NCBI GenBank assembly: GCA_047619685.1
Contig: JBLHLC010000002.1
Coordinates: 124,001 to 188,000, forward strand
DNA: 64,000 bases
Direction of reading: 5' to 3'
From: JABDJZ01 sp047619685
GTDB taxonomy: Bacteria > Bacteroidota > Rhodothermia > Rhodothermales > UBA10348
The notes below the pieces were generated by a model that saw only the letters and a list, made by a program, of their open reading frames with translations, searched no databases and was not told the DNA's origin. Both the position numbers and the translations under genes were made by a program. This document shows, one piece after another, positions 1-7,622 of the stretch. The first letter of the stretch is position 1. Every line of letters begins with the position of its first letter.

Positions 1-441
1 CAAGCCGGTCATCACGAAATAGATGGCCAGAAAAGTACTCTCCTCTGGCAGGTATCCGTGTGAGAACTTGCTCGAGTACTCGATTGTCTTGATAATCAAG
101 AAGCCGAAGCCGGCAAGGACCGTGAGGCCCATGTAGAGCCTGTACTTGCCAAAGTCATTCCTGGCAAGCGACACCCAAGCCATGATTATGGTGACCGACG
201 AGGCGATCAGCACAATCGTATTGACGAAAGCCAGGGGCACGTTCAGAATCTGGGAGGCCAGCGTGAACGTTTCACCGTGGATCTCTCCAGGCCAAACCGG
301 AGCACCCACTCGAAGGAAGATGTAGGCGGAAAAGAGGCCGCCGAAAAGCATGACTTCGGAGGCCAGGAAAAGCCAGACGCCGAGTTTGGCGTTGTTTACG
401 CCCGTGTCCGGCCGAGCCTCTACTGTGTAAGGGATCTGCAT
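1..441 (-). CDS. ctaE: Cytochrome c oxidase subunit III (3' end outside window)
   Basis: The first 147 residues of a polytopic membrane protein are visible; the gene continues past base 1. The N-terminus (MQIPYTVEARPDTGVNNAKL) leads into helices carrying the subunit III signatures GVWLFLASEVMLFGGLFSAY and a later IKTIEYSSKF segment, whose glutamate is a family hallmark. It reads from an ATG three bases after the stop of subunit I, so the two are co-transcribed. Subunit III stabilises the proton-pumping core in the cytoplasmic membrane. No subunit II gene is visible in the window; it probably lies beyond base 1 or elsewhere. Confidence 0.93.
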   Translation of the reverse strand, partial: MQIPYTVEARPDTGVNNAKLGVWLFLASEVMLFGGLFSAYIFLRVGAPVWPGEIHGETFTLASQILNVPLAFVNTIVLIASSVTIIMAWVSLARNDFGKYRLYMGLTVLAGFGFLIIKTIEYSSKFSHGYLPEESTFLAIYFVMTGL

Positions 442-444
442 GGC

Positions 445-2193
445 TTAAGGCTGGTCCTGGGGGTAGAAATCAGTGTCATGACCGGGAACGCTGTACTCGT
501 AGGGGCCGCGGTAAATGGTCGGTATCGTCTCAAAATTGCCATGCCCCAGCGGAGGTGAAGTAGTAGCTGTCCACTCCACGGTCGTCGCGTCCCAGGGATT
601 GTCGTTCGCCACTTTCCGGCCCTTCCAGATGCTCCAGAAGAAATTGAAGATGAACGGCAATTGGAACAGTCCCAGAACCCACGCCGCGATGGACATGGTC
701 TCGTTGTAGTGGATGACGCTATCCGCGAAATCGTAGGAGGCACCACCATCGTAGAGTCGTCGGGAAACGCCCGCCAGCCCCTGGATCAGCATCGGGAAGA
801 AAATGAAATTCATCGGGATGACCGAGCCCCAGAAGTGAATCTTCCCAAGCGTGTCATTCAGATGTCGCCCCGTCGCCTTTGGATACCAATAATAGATTCC
901 GGCGAACATGGCGAGGATCGTGCCCGGAGCCACCACATAGTGGAAGTGTCCAATCACGTACATGGTGTCGTGAAGAGGAATATCCGTGGGTGCCAAGCCC
1001 AGTGGAAGTCCGGTCAGGCCGCCTATGCCAAACATGGGCAGAAACGCCAAGGCAAACAGCATGGGGGTGTTAAAGCGCAACCGCGCGCCCCAAAGCGAAA
1101 GGAACAAGCCCGACAGAATGACCACCGACGGGATCGAGATGATCATCGTCGTGACCTGGAAGAACCCACTCAGTGCGGTGCCCATTCCAGTGATAAACAT
1201 GTGGTGTGCCCACACGATGAAGCTCATGAAGCCGAGGAAAATGAGGGAGTAAACCATCATTTTGTAGCCCCAGAGTGGCTTCCGGGTGTTGTTGGCTACG
1301 ATCTCGGCCACGATACCCATGGCTGGCAGGATGAGGACGTAGACCTCAGGATGTGCCAGGAACCAGAAGAGGTGCTGCCAGAGCAGCGGGCTGCCGCCGC
1401 CTGATACGTCCAGCAACTCGCCACTCACCACAAGGCCGGAAGGCAGGAAGAAGCTTGTGTCCAGCAGCCTGTCAAACAGCTGCAGGACGCCGGCTGCCTC
1501 CAGGGGCGGGAACGCCAGCAGGAGGAGGAAGGAGGTAATGAGCTGGGCCCAAACGAAGAACGGCATCCGCCAGAGCGTCATGCCGGGCGCGCGGAGTTGG
1601 ATGATGGTCGTGATAAAATTGACCGCACCAAGCAGGGACGACGTAATCAGGAAAATCATCCCGAAGAGCCATATGGTCTGTCCCATGGTCTCGATGTCCG
1701 CGAGCGGCGGATACGACGTCCAGCCAGCCTTTGCCGCGCCAGCAGGCGCCCAGAAGCTGGCGAGCATGATCACGCCGCCCACAAGGAAGACCCAGTAGCT
1801 CGCCATGTTCAGCTTGGGGAACGCCATATCCGGCGCGCCAATCTGAAGAGGGACTATATAGTTGCCAAAGGCACCGACCGCGAGTGGGACGATGCCAAGA
1901 AACACCATGATGGTGCCGTGCATCGCGCCGAGCTGGTTGTAGAACTCCGGCTGCATCACGCCATCGGGCATGGTAGCGTCACTGAATAGTGCGCCGATCA
2001 GCGGAAGTGCCTCACCCGGGTAAGCCAACTGCCATCTCATCAGCATCATCAGGCTAAACCCGATGAACAGGAAGAGGAGGCTGGTGAGCCCGTATTGAAT
2101 CCCGATGACCTTATGGTCAGTGGAGAATATCCACTTCCGAAGGAACGTCAGTTCGTGGTGGTCAAGACCACCTTCGTGTTCGTGTTCGCTCAT
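445..2193 (-). CDS. ctaD: Heme-copper oxidase subunit I (A-type-like)
   Basis: 582 residues, about 12 membrane helices, the catalytic subunit reducing O2 at a heme/CuB centre. Visible ligands: His92 (MHG) and His418 in GHFHYV for low-spin heme, His416 for high-spin heme, and CuB histidines at His281 (HPEVY) and the His330-His331 pair (WAHHMF). The HPEVY motif keeps both the D-channel-end glutamate (Glu283) and the tyrosine normally cross-linked to histidine (Tyr285). Asp122 in GAPDMAFP is the D-channel entrance. The K-channel lysine is not at its expected place: the PTG(V/I)K segment reads PSVVI (residues 355-359). That is unusual for a canonical A1 oxidase and leaves room for an atypical oxidase or a nitric-oxide reductase relative. 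It is preceded by a cupredoxin gene and followed by subunit III. Confidence 0.95.
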   Translation of the reverse strand: MSEHEHEGGLDHHELTFLRKWIFSTDHKVIGIQYGLTSLLFLFIGFSLMMLMRWQLAYPGEALPLIGALFSDATMPDGVMQPEFYNQLGAMHGTIMVFLGIVPLAVGAFGNYIVPLQIGAPDMAFPKLNMASYWVFLVGGVIMLASFWAPAGAAKAGWTSYPPLADIETMGQTIWLFGMIFLITSSLLGAVNFITTIIQLRAPGMTLWRMPFFVWAQLITSFLLLLAFPPLEAAGVLQLFDRLLDTSFFLPSGLVVSGELLDVSGGGSPLLWQHLFWFLAHPEVYVLILPAMGIVAEIVANNTRKPLWGYKMMVYSLIFLGFMSFIVWAHHMFITGMGTALSGFFQVTTMIISIPSVVILSGLFLSLWGARLRFNTPMLFALAFLPMFGIGGLTGLPLGLAPTDIPLHDTMYVIGHFHYVVAPGTILAMFAGIYYWYPKATGRHLNDTLGKIHFWGSVIPMNFIFFPMLIQGLAGVSRRLYDGGASYDFADSVIHYNETMSIAAWVLGLFQLPFIFNFFWSIWKGRKVANDNPWDATTVEWTATTSPPLGHGNFETIPTIYRGPYEYSVPGHDTDFYPQDQP

Positions 2194-2231
2194 GCGTCTC
2201 GCGAAATGTACCGGTTCTCACGATTCGGAAG

Positions 2232-2264
2232 CGGCCGCGGTAACGTGTTGGGTTACCGCGGCCG
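2232..2264 (-). promoter_or_regulatory. Perfect 13-bp hairpin between cupredoxin and oxidase genes
   Basis: CGGCCGCGGTAAC at 2232-2244 is exactly inverted at 2252-2264 around a 7-base loop. It lies in the 96-base gap between the cupredoxin stop and the subunit I start. On the minus strand no T-run follows, so it is not a classical terminator. It may protect or attenuate the oxidase mRNA (inference). Confidence 0.5.
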
Positions 2265-2289
2265 GTCCGGGAATCCGATGGGGGCCAGC

Positions 2290-3069
2290 TTAGCCGGCGG
2301 AGGAGAATGCGAATGTGGCTTCGATGGCACCGCCATCGGTCACCGACACGGTGGCAGTGGCCGTGCCAAGCTCCTCGTGCCATGCCTCAAGAACATAGTT
2401 GCCAGCGGGGAGGCCTGCCATGGAGAATGCGCCATCTGTGCCAGTAACTGCGTAATAGGGGTGATCAACAACGCCGGCCCAGGCGCCCATCCAGGGGTGC
2501 ACGTCGCACTTGATGAAGATCGGGACCTCGGCCACGCGGAACTCACGGACTCGCTCGTCACCCTGCTTCGGCATGCCGAAGTTGAAAGGACGATTAGTCT
2601 CGGGGAGGGCGTGGATGTTGTGTAGAACGGGGTCAGAGTTGACGATCTTGATTCCCTGGCCGACCTGGACGCCAAAGACATGGGGCTCGTACATGCAGCC
2701 CGACTGGTCAAAGTGTACCGGCTCCGCGGGTATGGCGTAGCTATAGCCAGCGGGCAGTCCTTCTTTTACGTACACGAAGACGTTGGCGAGCGTGCCGTTG
2801 TCATTGACGACAACATTCTGTGCCATGACGGTGTCGGTGTTCAGATCGGAACACTCGCGATCCAGACGGATGGCCACAGCAGCGGGCGCGGTGCCCGAAA
2901 AGGTGACACTGCCAGAGACGGATGCCGTCCCCATAGGAGTGGTGTCAGCCGCAGCGGCTGCAGGAGCCTCGGAGGAAGAGTCAGATGCGGAGTCGCCTCC
3001 TCCACATGCGGCCATAAAGAGGGTCGCAAACAGAACGGGAAGGACAAGAACGCGCCGGAGCAGATTCAT
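2290..3069 (-). CDS. Cupredoxin-like lipoprotein with carboxypeptidase-regulatory-like domain
   Basis: 259 residues. The start is set at the ATG giving MNLLRRVLVL..., which produces a clean lipoprotein signal with lipobox FMAAC (Cys22); the open frame runs further upstream but without a signal. After an Ala/Ser/Asp linker (23-45) comes a beta-sandwich with type-1-copper-like ligands: His150 and/or His153 (VLHNIHAL) and Cys188-x2-His191-x2-Met194 (KCDVHPWM). The last ~55 residues (TGTDGAFSMAGLPAGNY) are a carboxypeptidase-regulatory-like fold. Proteins of this kind are often encoded beside cytochrome oxidases and may donate electrons or copper; that role is inferred from context. Subunit I follows 96 bases downstream. 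Confidence 0.85.
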   Translation of the reverse strand: MNLLRRVLVLPVLFATLFMAACGGGDSASDSSSEAPAAAAADTTPMGTASVSGSVTFSGTAPAAVAIRLDRECSDLNTDTVMAQNVVVNDNGTLANVFVYVKEGLPAGYSYAIPAEPVHFDQSGCMYEPHVFGVQVGQGIKIVNSDPVLHNIHALPETNRPFNFGMPKQGDERVREFRVAEVPIFIKCDVHPWMGAWAGVVDHPYYAVTGTDGAFSMAGLPAGNYVLEAWHEELGTATATVSVTDGGAIEATFAFSSAG

Positions 3070-3316
3070 GGAAAACAGGGTGTGGTTAGAGATAGAGTAG
3101 AGGGTGGGGGGCTTCTTCAGGGGTGCCCGGCCCGAGTGTGACAAATGCCAACCCAGATATACGAAAAAGTCGTGGAACCGAACAACAGATTTCTGTGAGT
3201 AACGACGAGCGGGGGGAACAAAATATATGGAACTCGCCCGGTGTTTGAGGCTTGCGCGACGCGCGCGTACATTGAAAATGAATTCCCCGTAAAAGCCAAG
3301 CCACGACACCCACAGC
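3070..3316. promoter_or_regulatory. Divergent intergenic region
   Basis: 247 bases between the cupredoxin (minus) and DoxX (plus) starts. It holds an AT-rich patch around 3218-3230 (AACAAAATATATGGA) that, read on the minus strand, resembles the T-rich -7 element of Bacteroidota promoters, but I cannot find a convincing -33 partner. Otherwise nothing recognisable. Confidence 0.3.
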
Positions 3317-4069
3317 ATGACCGCGACCTCTCGCTTTCTCGAATTCGGACGCACCCACGACGACGCGGCGCTCGACATTATCCGGACATTTCTGGGGCTT
3401 GCCCTTTTTGTCCGCGGCGTGTTGTTTATATCGGATGCCTCTCGAATTCTGGCTTTGATTCAGGATCAGGAGATGAGCTACATGCTACCCGCCATGGCTC
3501 TTCAAATCGGAGCGGCGACGCATCTACTTGGAGGACTCATGCTGTCTGCCGGGCTTCTCACGCGGTTCGGTGCCCTCCTTCAAATCCCAGTCCTGCTGGG
3601 AGCCGTCTTTATTTCCGCCCAGGGCGGCGGTCTTTTTTTGCCGGACCAGTCTCTCGAATTAAGTGTCCTGGTTCTTGTCTTGCTCGGAGTGCTCTTAGTA
3701 TTCGGCTCCGGGAAGCTCTCGTTGGATGAGGTGCTGTTTGGCAGGGCCAAGGCAGAGGTGGTAGCCGTGAACAGGGCCACCAGTGCAGATTACAGAGAAC
3801 GGGTAAAAGAGTGGGAGAGCCAGCAAAAGGAGCGCTCGATTGAGCCTGTCAGGGAATTCGGCACGATCGAAGAGGCCAACATGTGGCGCCTCAAGATGGC
3901 GGCCAAATACGGCAGCATCGCTGCCGGAGCCTCCATAGTCCTTTTTCTGGTCATCCGAAGCCTGCCATTTGAAGTGACCGTCGCCGAGATCGGCGCCGTC
4001 GGCGGGGCTCTGTTCATGATCCTGGCCTTCTTCTTCGTCTTCTTTGGCTGGGCGCTCAGGGACAACTGA
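3317..4069 (+). CDS. DoxX-family membrane protein with C-terminal two-helix extension
   Basis: 250 residues. Residues ~17-145 form a four-helix DoxX domain (ALDIIRTFLGLALFVRGVLF, later LLTRFGALLQIPVLLGAVFI and QSLELSVLVLVLLGVLLVFG). A charged, probably cytoplasmic linker follows (YRERVKEWESQQKERSIEP), then two more helices (~195-250). The DoxX part is clearly paralogous to the protein at 4428-4886. DoxX proteins are poorly understood and have been linked to quinone or thiol redox chemistry. The stop overlaps the start of the next gene by one base (TGATG), so this is an operon. Confidence 0.8.
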   Translation: MTATSRFLEFGRTHDDAALDIIRTFLGLALFVRGVLFISDASRILALIQDQEMSYMLPAMALQIGAATHLLGGLMLSAGLLTRFGALLQIPVLLGAVFISAQGGGLFLPDQSLELSVLVLVLLGVLLVFGSGKLSLDEVLFGRAKAEVVAVNRATSADYRERVKEWESQQKERSIEPVREFGTIEEANMWRLKMAAKYGSIAAGASIVLFLVIRSLPFEVTVAEIGAVGGALFMILAFFFVFFGWALRDN

Positions 4070-4431
4070 TGGATTGGGTCTGGCCCCTCTATAGCAAGTT
4101 TGTCTGGAAGACGCTCGGAACAGAAGAGGCGTCTGACGAAATCCAGGAGCAGACTTTCGTCCAACTCCTGGGCGAATCCATGGTGACCGTCTTGGTCCAG
4201 GAGCCCTGGCGAGGATCCGTGCGCTTCAAGCGTCTGGCCGTGCTCGGGCCAAAGGACATGTTCGGACTGCTGAACACGCCTGAGACTTGGCTCGGGGCTC
4301 AGTTCGGCGGCGGAAAATTCAAGCTCAACTTTCACCACGGAATGCATTTCGTGGCCACCCGTAACTTCAAGCCCGAAGGCGAACCTCGCTGGATGGACTT
4401 GCCCGATATCGAACCGCGGTACGCCGAATGA
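4069..4431 (+). CDS. Hypothetical soluble protein between two DoxX genes
   Basis: 120 residues with no signal peptide or membrane helix. I do not recognise the family. It is rich in aromatic residues (MDWVWPLYSKFVWKTLGTEE at the start; KFKLNFHHGMHFVATRNF near residues 84-101) and has no cysteines. It overlaps the upstream DoxX gene by one base and the downstream one by four (ATGA), so translation is probably coupled and the product may be a cytoplasmic partner of the two membrane proteins. Confidence 0.75.
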   Translation: MDWVWPLYSKFVWKTLGTEEASDEIQEQTFVQLLGESMVTVLVQEPWRGSVRFKRLAVLGPKDMFGLLNTPETWLGAQFGGGKFKLNFHHGMHFVATRNFKPEGEPRWMDLPDIEPRYAE

Positions 4432-4886
4432 TTGAACCTCTCAATAAAATCTCAGCCTACCGACGTCTGGTCTACTGGCAGGGCAGGCACAACTCGCTGG
4501 CAATCGACCTGGTGCGGATTTTCATTGGCGGAGCGCTGGTGGTCCGCGGCCTGGCGTTTATTTCCGACCTAGAGATTCTGCGGGCCTTTGCAGGCGAGCG
4601 TGGCGTGGACGCCGCTGGCTGGATTATCGGGTCCCATCTAGTAGGTGGCGGGATGCTGGTACTTGGCCTGGTGACGCGCGTGGCTGCAGCCGTTCAGGTG
4701 CCCATTCTGGTGGTCGCGGTGTTCTTTGTCCACCTTCCGGGTGGCTTGGCCACTGAGAATCAGTCGATTGAGTTGTCGGCGTTGGTACTGGTAATCGTGG
4801 CTGTCCTGATGGTGTTTGGGGGCGGACCGCTGTCTTTGGACTACAAACTGTTCGGGAAGAAGCTTCAGCCGACGCCGGCTGAATGA
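4428..4886 (+). CDS. DoxX-family membrane protein
   Basis: 152 residues, four helices, essentially only a DoxX domain. It shares with the 3317-4069 product the pattern (V/I)RxF(I/L)GxALxVRGxxFISD in helix 1, a VTR/LTR turn before PILVVAVFF, and NQSIELSALVLVIVAVLMVF in helix 4, ending in LSLDYKLFGK against LSLDEVLFGR. It starts by a four-base overlap with the preceding gene and ends the small operon. Substrate unknown. Confidence 0.82.
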   Translation: MIEPLNKISAYRRLVYWQGRHNSLAIDLVRIFIGGALVVRGLAFISDLEILRAFAGERGVDAAGWIIGSHLVGGGMLVLGLVTRVAAAVQVPILVVAVFFVHLPGGLATENQSIELSALVLVIVAVLMVFGGGPLSLDYKLFGKKLQPTPAE

Positions 4887-5060
4887 CGGCAGCGTGGGCG
4901 TGACGCCTTATGGGAGCCCTAGCGGTTGGTGAGGCGCTAAGACAATAAACGGTGAAAGAGCTACGTCTCTACGGCACCGGTGGCAACCGAATGGGGTCAT
5001 CGCGTGTCTCCCAGAGACCACCTCTAACCCCGATCCGCTGGGTCGGCCAAGCCAGGCCGC

Positions 5061-6341
5061 ATGAAACGTCTAGTTCTGCTTCTCCTTCCGATGCTGGCGG
5101 TATCCGCCTCCTCCGCGCAGGAAAACGCCGCGTCCCTTCGGGTATTCCTGGACTGCGAGTACTCCTGCGACGACCAGTTCATTCGCGAAGAATTGCCAAT
5201 TGTCGATTTCGTCACGGAGCCCCGACAGGCAGACATCCACATCCTGCACGCCCGACAGACCACCGGCTCGGGAGGCGACCGAATTACACTTACGTTCCTG
5301 GGGCAGCGCGAGTACACCGCGATGGGGGACACGCTGGTATACGCAACCTCCGGAGATGCGACTTCGGACATGGAGCGTCGCGCCTTGCTCAAGCACCTGA
5401 CCCTCGGCCTCACGCGCTACATGACCAAAGCTGGCCTGGCGGACCAATTGAACATATCGGCCATCAAACCTGAGGCCACCGGAGAGACTAGTTCCATCGA
5501 GGCCGACCCCTGGAATTATTGGGCTTTCACGCTGAGTGGAAGTGGGAATTACAACGGCCAATCTTCCACGAACTCCGTGCGACGCAACGGCAGGTTTTCC
5601 GCCAACCGCACGACGGAGGAACTCAAGATTCGATTGAGTGGCAACCTCAATGACTCTCGCAGCGAATTTGATACGGGCGAAGAGGTCATCGTCAGCAGTA
5701 GACACTCGGAGAGCGTGACTGGCCAGGTTGTGGCTTCTCTCGGGCAGCACTGGTCGGCCGGTGGCAATGCGTCGGTTTCGGCAAACAGCTTCTCCAACAC
5801 CCGATTACAGTTTTCCGTGGGCCCTGCCCTGGAGTTCGATTTCTTTCCGTATACCGAATCGACCAGGAGAATTCTGACGGCCCAGTATGGAATCCGGCTC
5901 TCGCGCAGCCTCTACGACGAGCTGACGATTTTTGCGCTGGAAGAGGAGACCATTCTACGGCAATCGCTCGACTTGAGTCTCAACCTGACCCAGAAATGGG
6001 GAAGCGTGTTTGTGTCGGCCGACGTCAACCACCTGCTGACAAATTTCGACCGCAGCTTGCTGGATTCGTACAACTTCGGGTTGTTTGGCAATGCCCGAAT
6101 ACGCCTGTTCAAGGGCCTGTCCTTCAATACGTTTGCCTCCTACAACCGCATCCGGGATCAGATCGATCTGCCCGGAAGCGCGGCCACTCGTGAGGAAATT
6201 CTGCTCCAGTCGGTCCAGCTCCCGACGGGGTATTCGCTGTTCTTCAATGTCGGCATCACCTACCGCTTCGGCTCCATATTCAACAACGTCGTGAATCCGA
6301 GGATGGGTGGTGGGGGTGGTGATCAAATAGTCTTTTTCTAG
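5061..6341 (+). CDS. Probable outer-membrane beta-barrel protein
   Basis: 426 residues with a Sec signal (MKRLVLLLLPMLAVSASSAQ). Residues ~25-130 form a small mixed domain with two cysteines close together (DCEYSCDDQF) and resemble a periplasmic globular domain. From ~150 on the sequence alternates polar and hydrophobic residues in repeated strands (SGSGNYNGQSSTN, RLSGNLNDSRSEF, GLSFNTFASYNRIRDQI) typical of barrel proteins, and ends near VGITYRFGSIFNNVVNPRMG. Many related proteins end with such a strand followed by a short tail. The family is not recognised. It stands alone on the plus strand, 174 bases after the DoxX operon. Confidence 0.7.
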   Translation: MKRLVLLLLPMLAVSASSAQENAASLRVFLDCEYSCDDQFIREELPIVDFVTEPRQADIHILHARQTTGSGGDRITLTFLGQREYTAMGDTLVYATSGDATSDMERRALLKHLTLGLTRYMTKAGLADQLNISAIKPEATGETSSIEADPWNYWAFTLSGSGNYNGQSSTNSVRRNGRFSANRTTEELKIRLSGNLNDSRSEFDTGEEVIVSSRHSESVTGQVVASLGQHWSAGGNASVSANSFSNTRLQFSVGPALEFDFFPYTESTRRILTAQYGIRLSRSLYDELTIFALEEETILRQSLDLSLNLTQKWGSVFVSADVNHLLTNFDRSLLDSYNFGLFGNARIRLFKGLSFNTFASYNRIRDQIDLPGSAATREEILLQSVQLPTGYSLFFNVGITYRFGSIFNNVVNPRMGGGGGDQIVFF

Positions 6342-6461
6342 AAGGCCCTGCCGAAGTCTCATCTCTCCAACGGACGCCAGAAGCCTGAGTCGGACGGCGG
6401 TGTTTGTGTGTGAGGCTTGAAATGAGGAGGCGTATCTTCCGGTAAGAAAACCGGATGGATC

Positions 6462-7568
6462 ATGGCCTCCTCGCGTCGAACCTTTCTGAAACAGACCACC
6501 GCCGCCGGGCTGGGAGCTTTAACACTGGGCGTACGCCCGGTTAAGGCAAAACACCCGCTCCGCATTCTGATTTTGGGCGGGACAAGTTTTATCGGTCCTT
6601 TCCAGGTGCAATACGCGCTGGACCGCGGACACACCGTCACGCTCTTCAATCGGGGGCGCACCAACACACACCTGTTTCCGGGCGTCGAACGCCTGCTGGG
6701 AGACAGGAATGGTGACTACGAGTCGCTGAAAGGGCGCACCTGGGACGTGGTCCTGGACAATTCGGCGTCGAACCCGGACTGGGTCCGCATGAGCGCTGCC
6801 GCGCTCAAGAATTCGGTTGGGCGTTACTTTTACGTCTCCTCGCGCTCCGCCTACGCGAATACCAGCGCCGTCCCCATGCACGCGGGACATCCGACATTTA
6901 CGTTCGCTTCTGCGAATGTGGCCGAAGGCACGCCCACGGCGGAACTGCCGTATGGACTCCGCAAGGCGATGTCCGAGCGCGAGGCCATGAAGGTGTTTCC
7001 CGACAACCACGTCATTCTGAGGCCCGGTCTCATCATAGGCCCGCGCGATCAGACAGATCGGTTCACCTACTGGCCCGTCAGGATTCACCGGGGCGGAGAA
7101 GTGCTTGCCCCGGGATCGCCAGATCACACCGTCCAGATCATCGACGCGCGCGACTTCTCGGAATGGATGGTCCGCCTGGCCGAAAATGGAAATACCGGGG
7201 TATTCAACGCAGTCGGTCCCGCCGAGCCGCGGCCGCTTGCGGAATTGCTCTACGGCATCCGGGCTGTTACTACTGCGGAGACCCGCTTTACCTGGGTGGA
7301 TACCGAGTTTCTGCTCGCAAATGGGGCACGACCATATTCCGACCTCCCCGTGTGGATGCCGCCGTTGCCGGGGCAGGAGGGCTTCGCCAAGTTTGATCTT
7401 ACGCCGGAAATCGCCGCGGGCCTTACGTATAGACCGTTGGCCGTCACGGTCCGAGATACACTGGACTATCATTTTTCCCGCACGGCTGAACGGCAGGCTG
7501 ATTTGCGCGCCGGCATGTCCGCGGAGAGGGAAGCAGAGTTGCTGGCCATGTGGCACGCGCGGGGCTGA
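6462..7568 (+). CDS. Tat-exported NAD-dependent epimerase/dehydratase-like protein
   Basis: 368 residues. The N-terminus carries a twin-arginine signal (SSRRTFLKQTTAAGLGALTL), so the protein is probably exported folded with its cofactor. A Rossmann nucleotide site follows (ILILGGTSFIGPFQVQYAL, residues ~34-52). The active-site region shows SSRSAY and YGLRK (Tyr-x3-Lys of extended short-chain dehydrogenases), then ILRPGLIIGPRD and DARDFSEWMV. It fits the atypical SDR group that also includes plant RNA-binding epimerase-like proteins. Substrate unknown; a sugar or isoprenoid derivative is possible. The next gene starts 54 bases downstream on the same strand. Confidence 0.85.
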   Translation: MASSRRTFLKQTTAAGLGALTLGVRPVKAKHPLRILILGGTSFIGPFQVQYALDRGHTVTLFNRGRTNTHLFPGVERLLGDRNGDYESLKGRTWDVVLDNSASNPDWVRMSAAALKNSVGRYFYVSSRSAYANTSAVPMHAGHPTFTFASANVAEGTPTAELPYGLRKAMSEREAMKVFPDNHVILRPGLIIGPRDQTDRFTYWPVRIHRGGEVLAPGSPDHTVQIIDARDFSEWMVRLAENGNTGVFNAVGPAEPRPLAELLYGIRAVTTAETRFTWVDTEFLLANGARPYSDLPVWMPPLPGQEGFAKFDLTPEIAAGLTYRPLAVTVRDTLDYHFSRTAERQADLRAGMSAEREAELLAMWHARG

Positions 7569-7622
7569 TCAGTCGGGCCGCTTGTATAATTGGCAACCCA
7601 CTATCACAAGCCGGGCGCCGTC

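Noticed and set aside
6519..7556. 345-codon minus-strand frame opposite the Tat-exported epimerase
   Set aside because: The plus strand has Tat signal, Rossmann and YxxxK motifs; the opposite frame has none.
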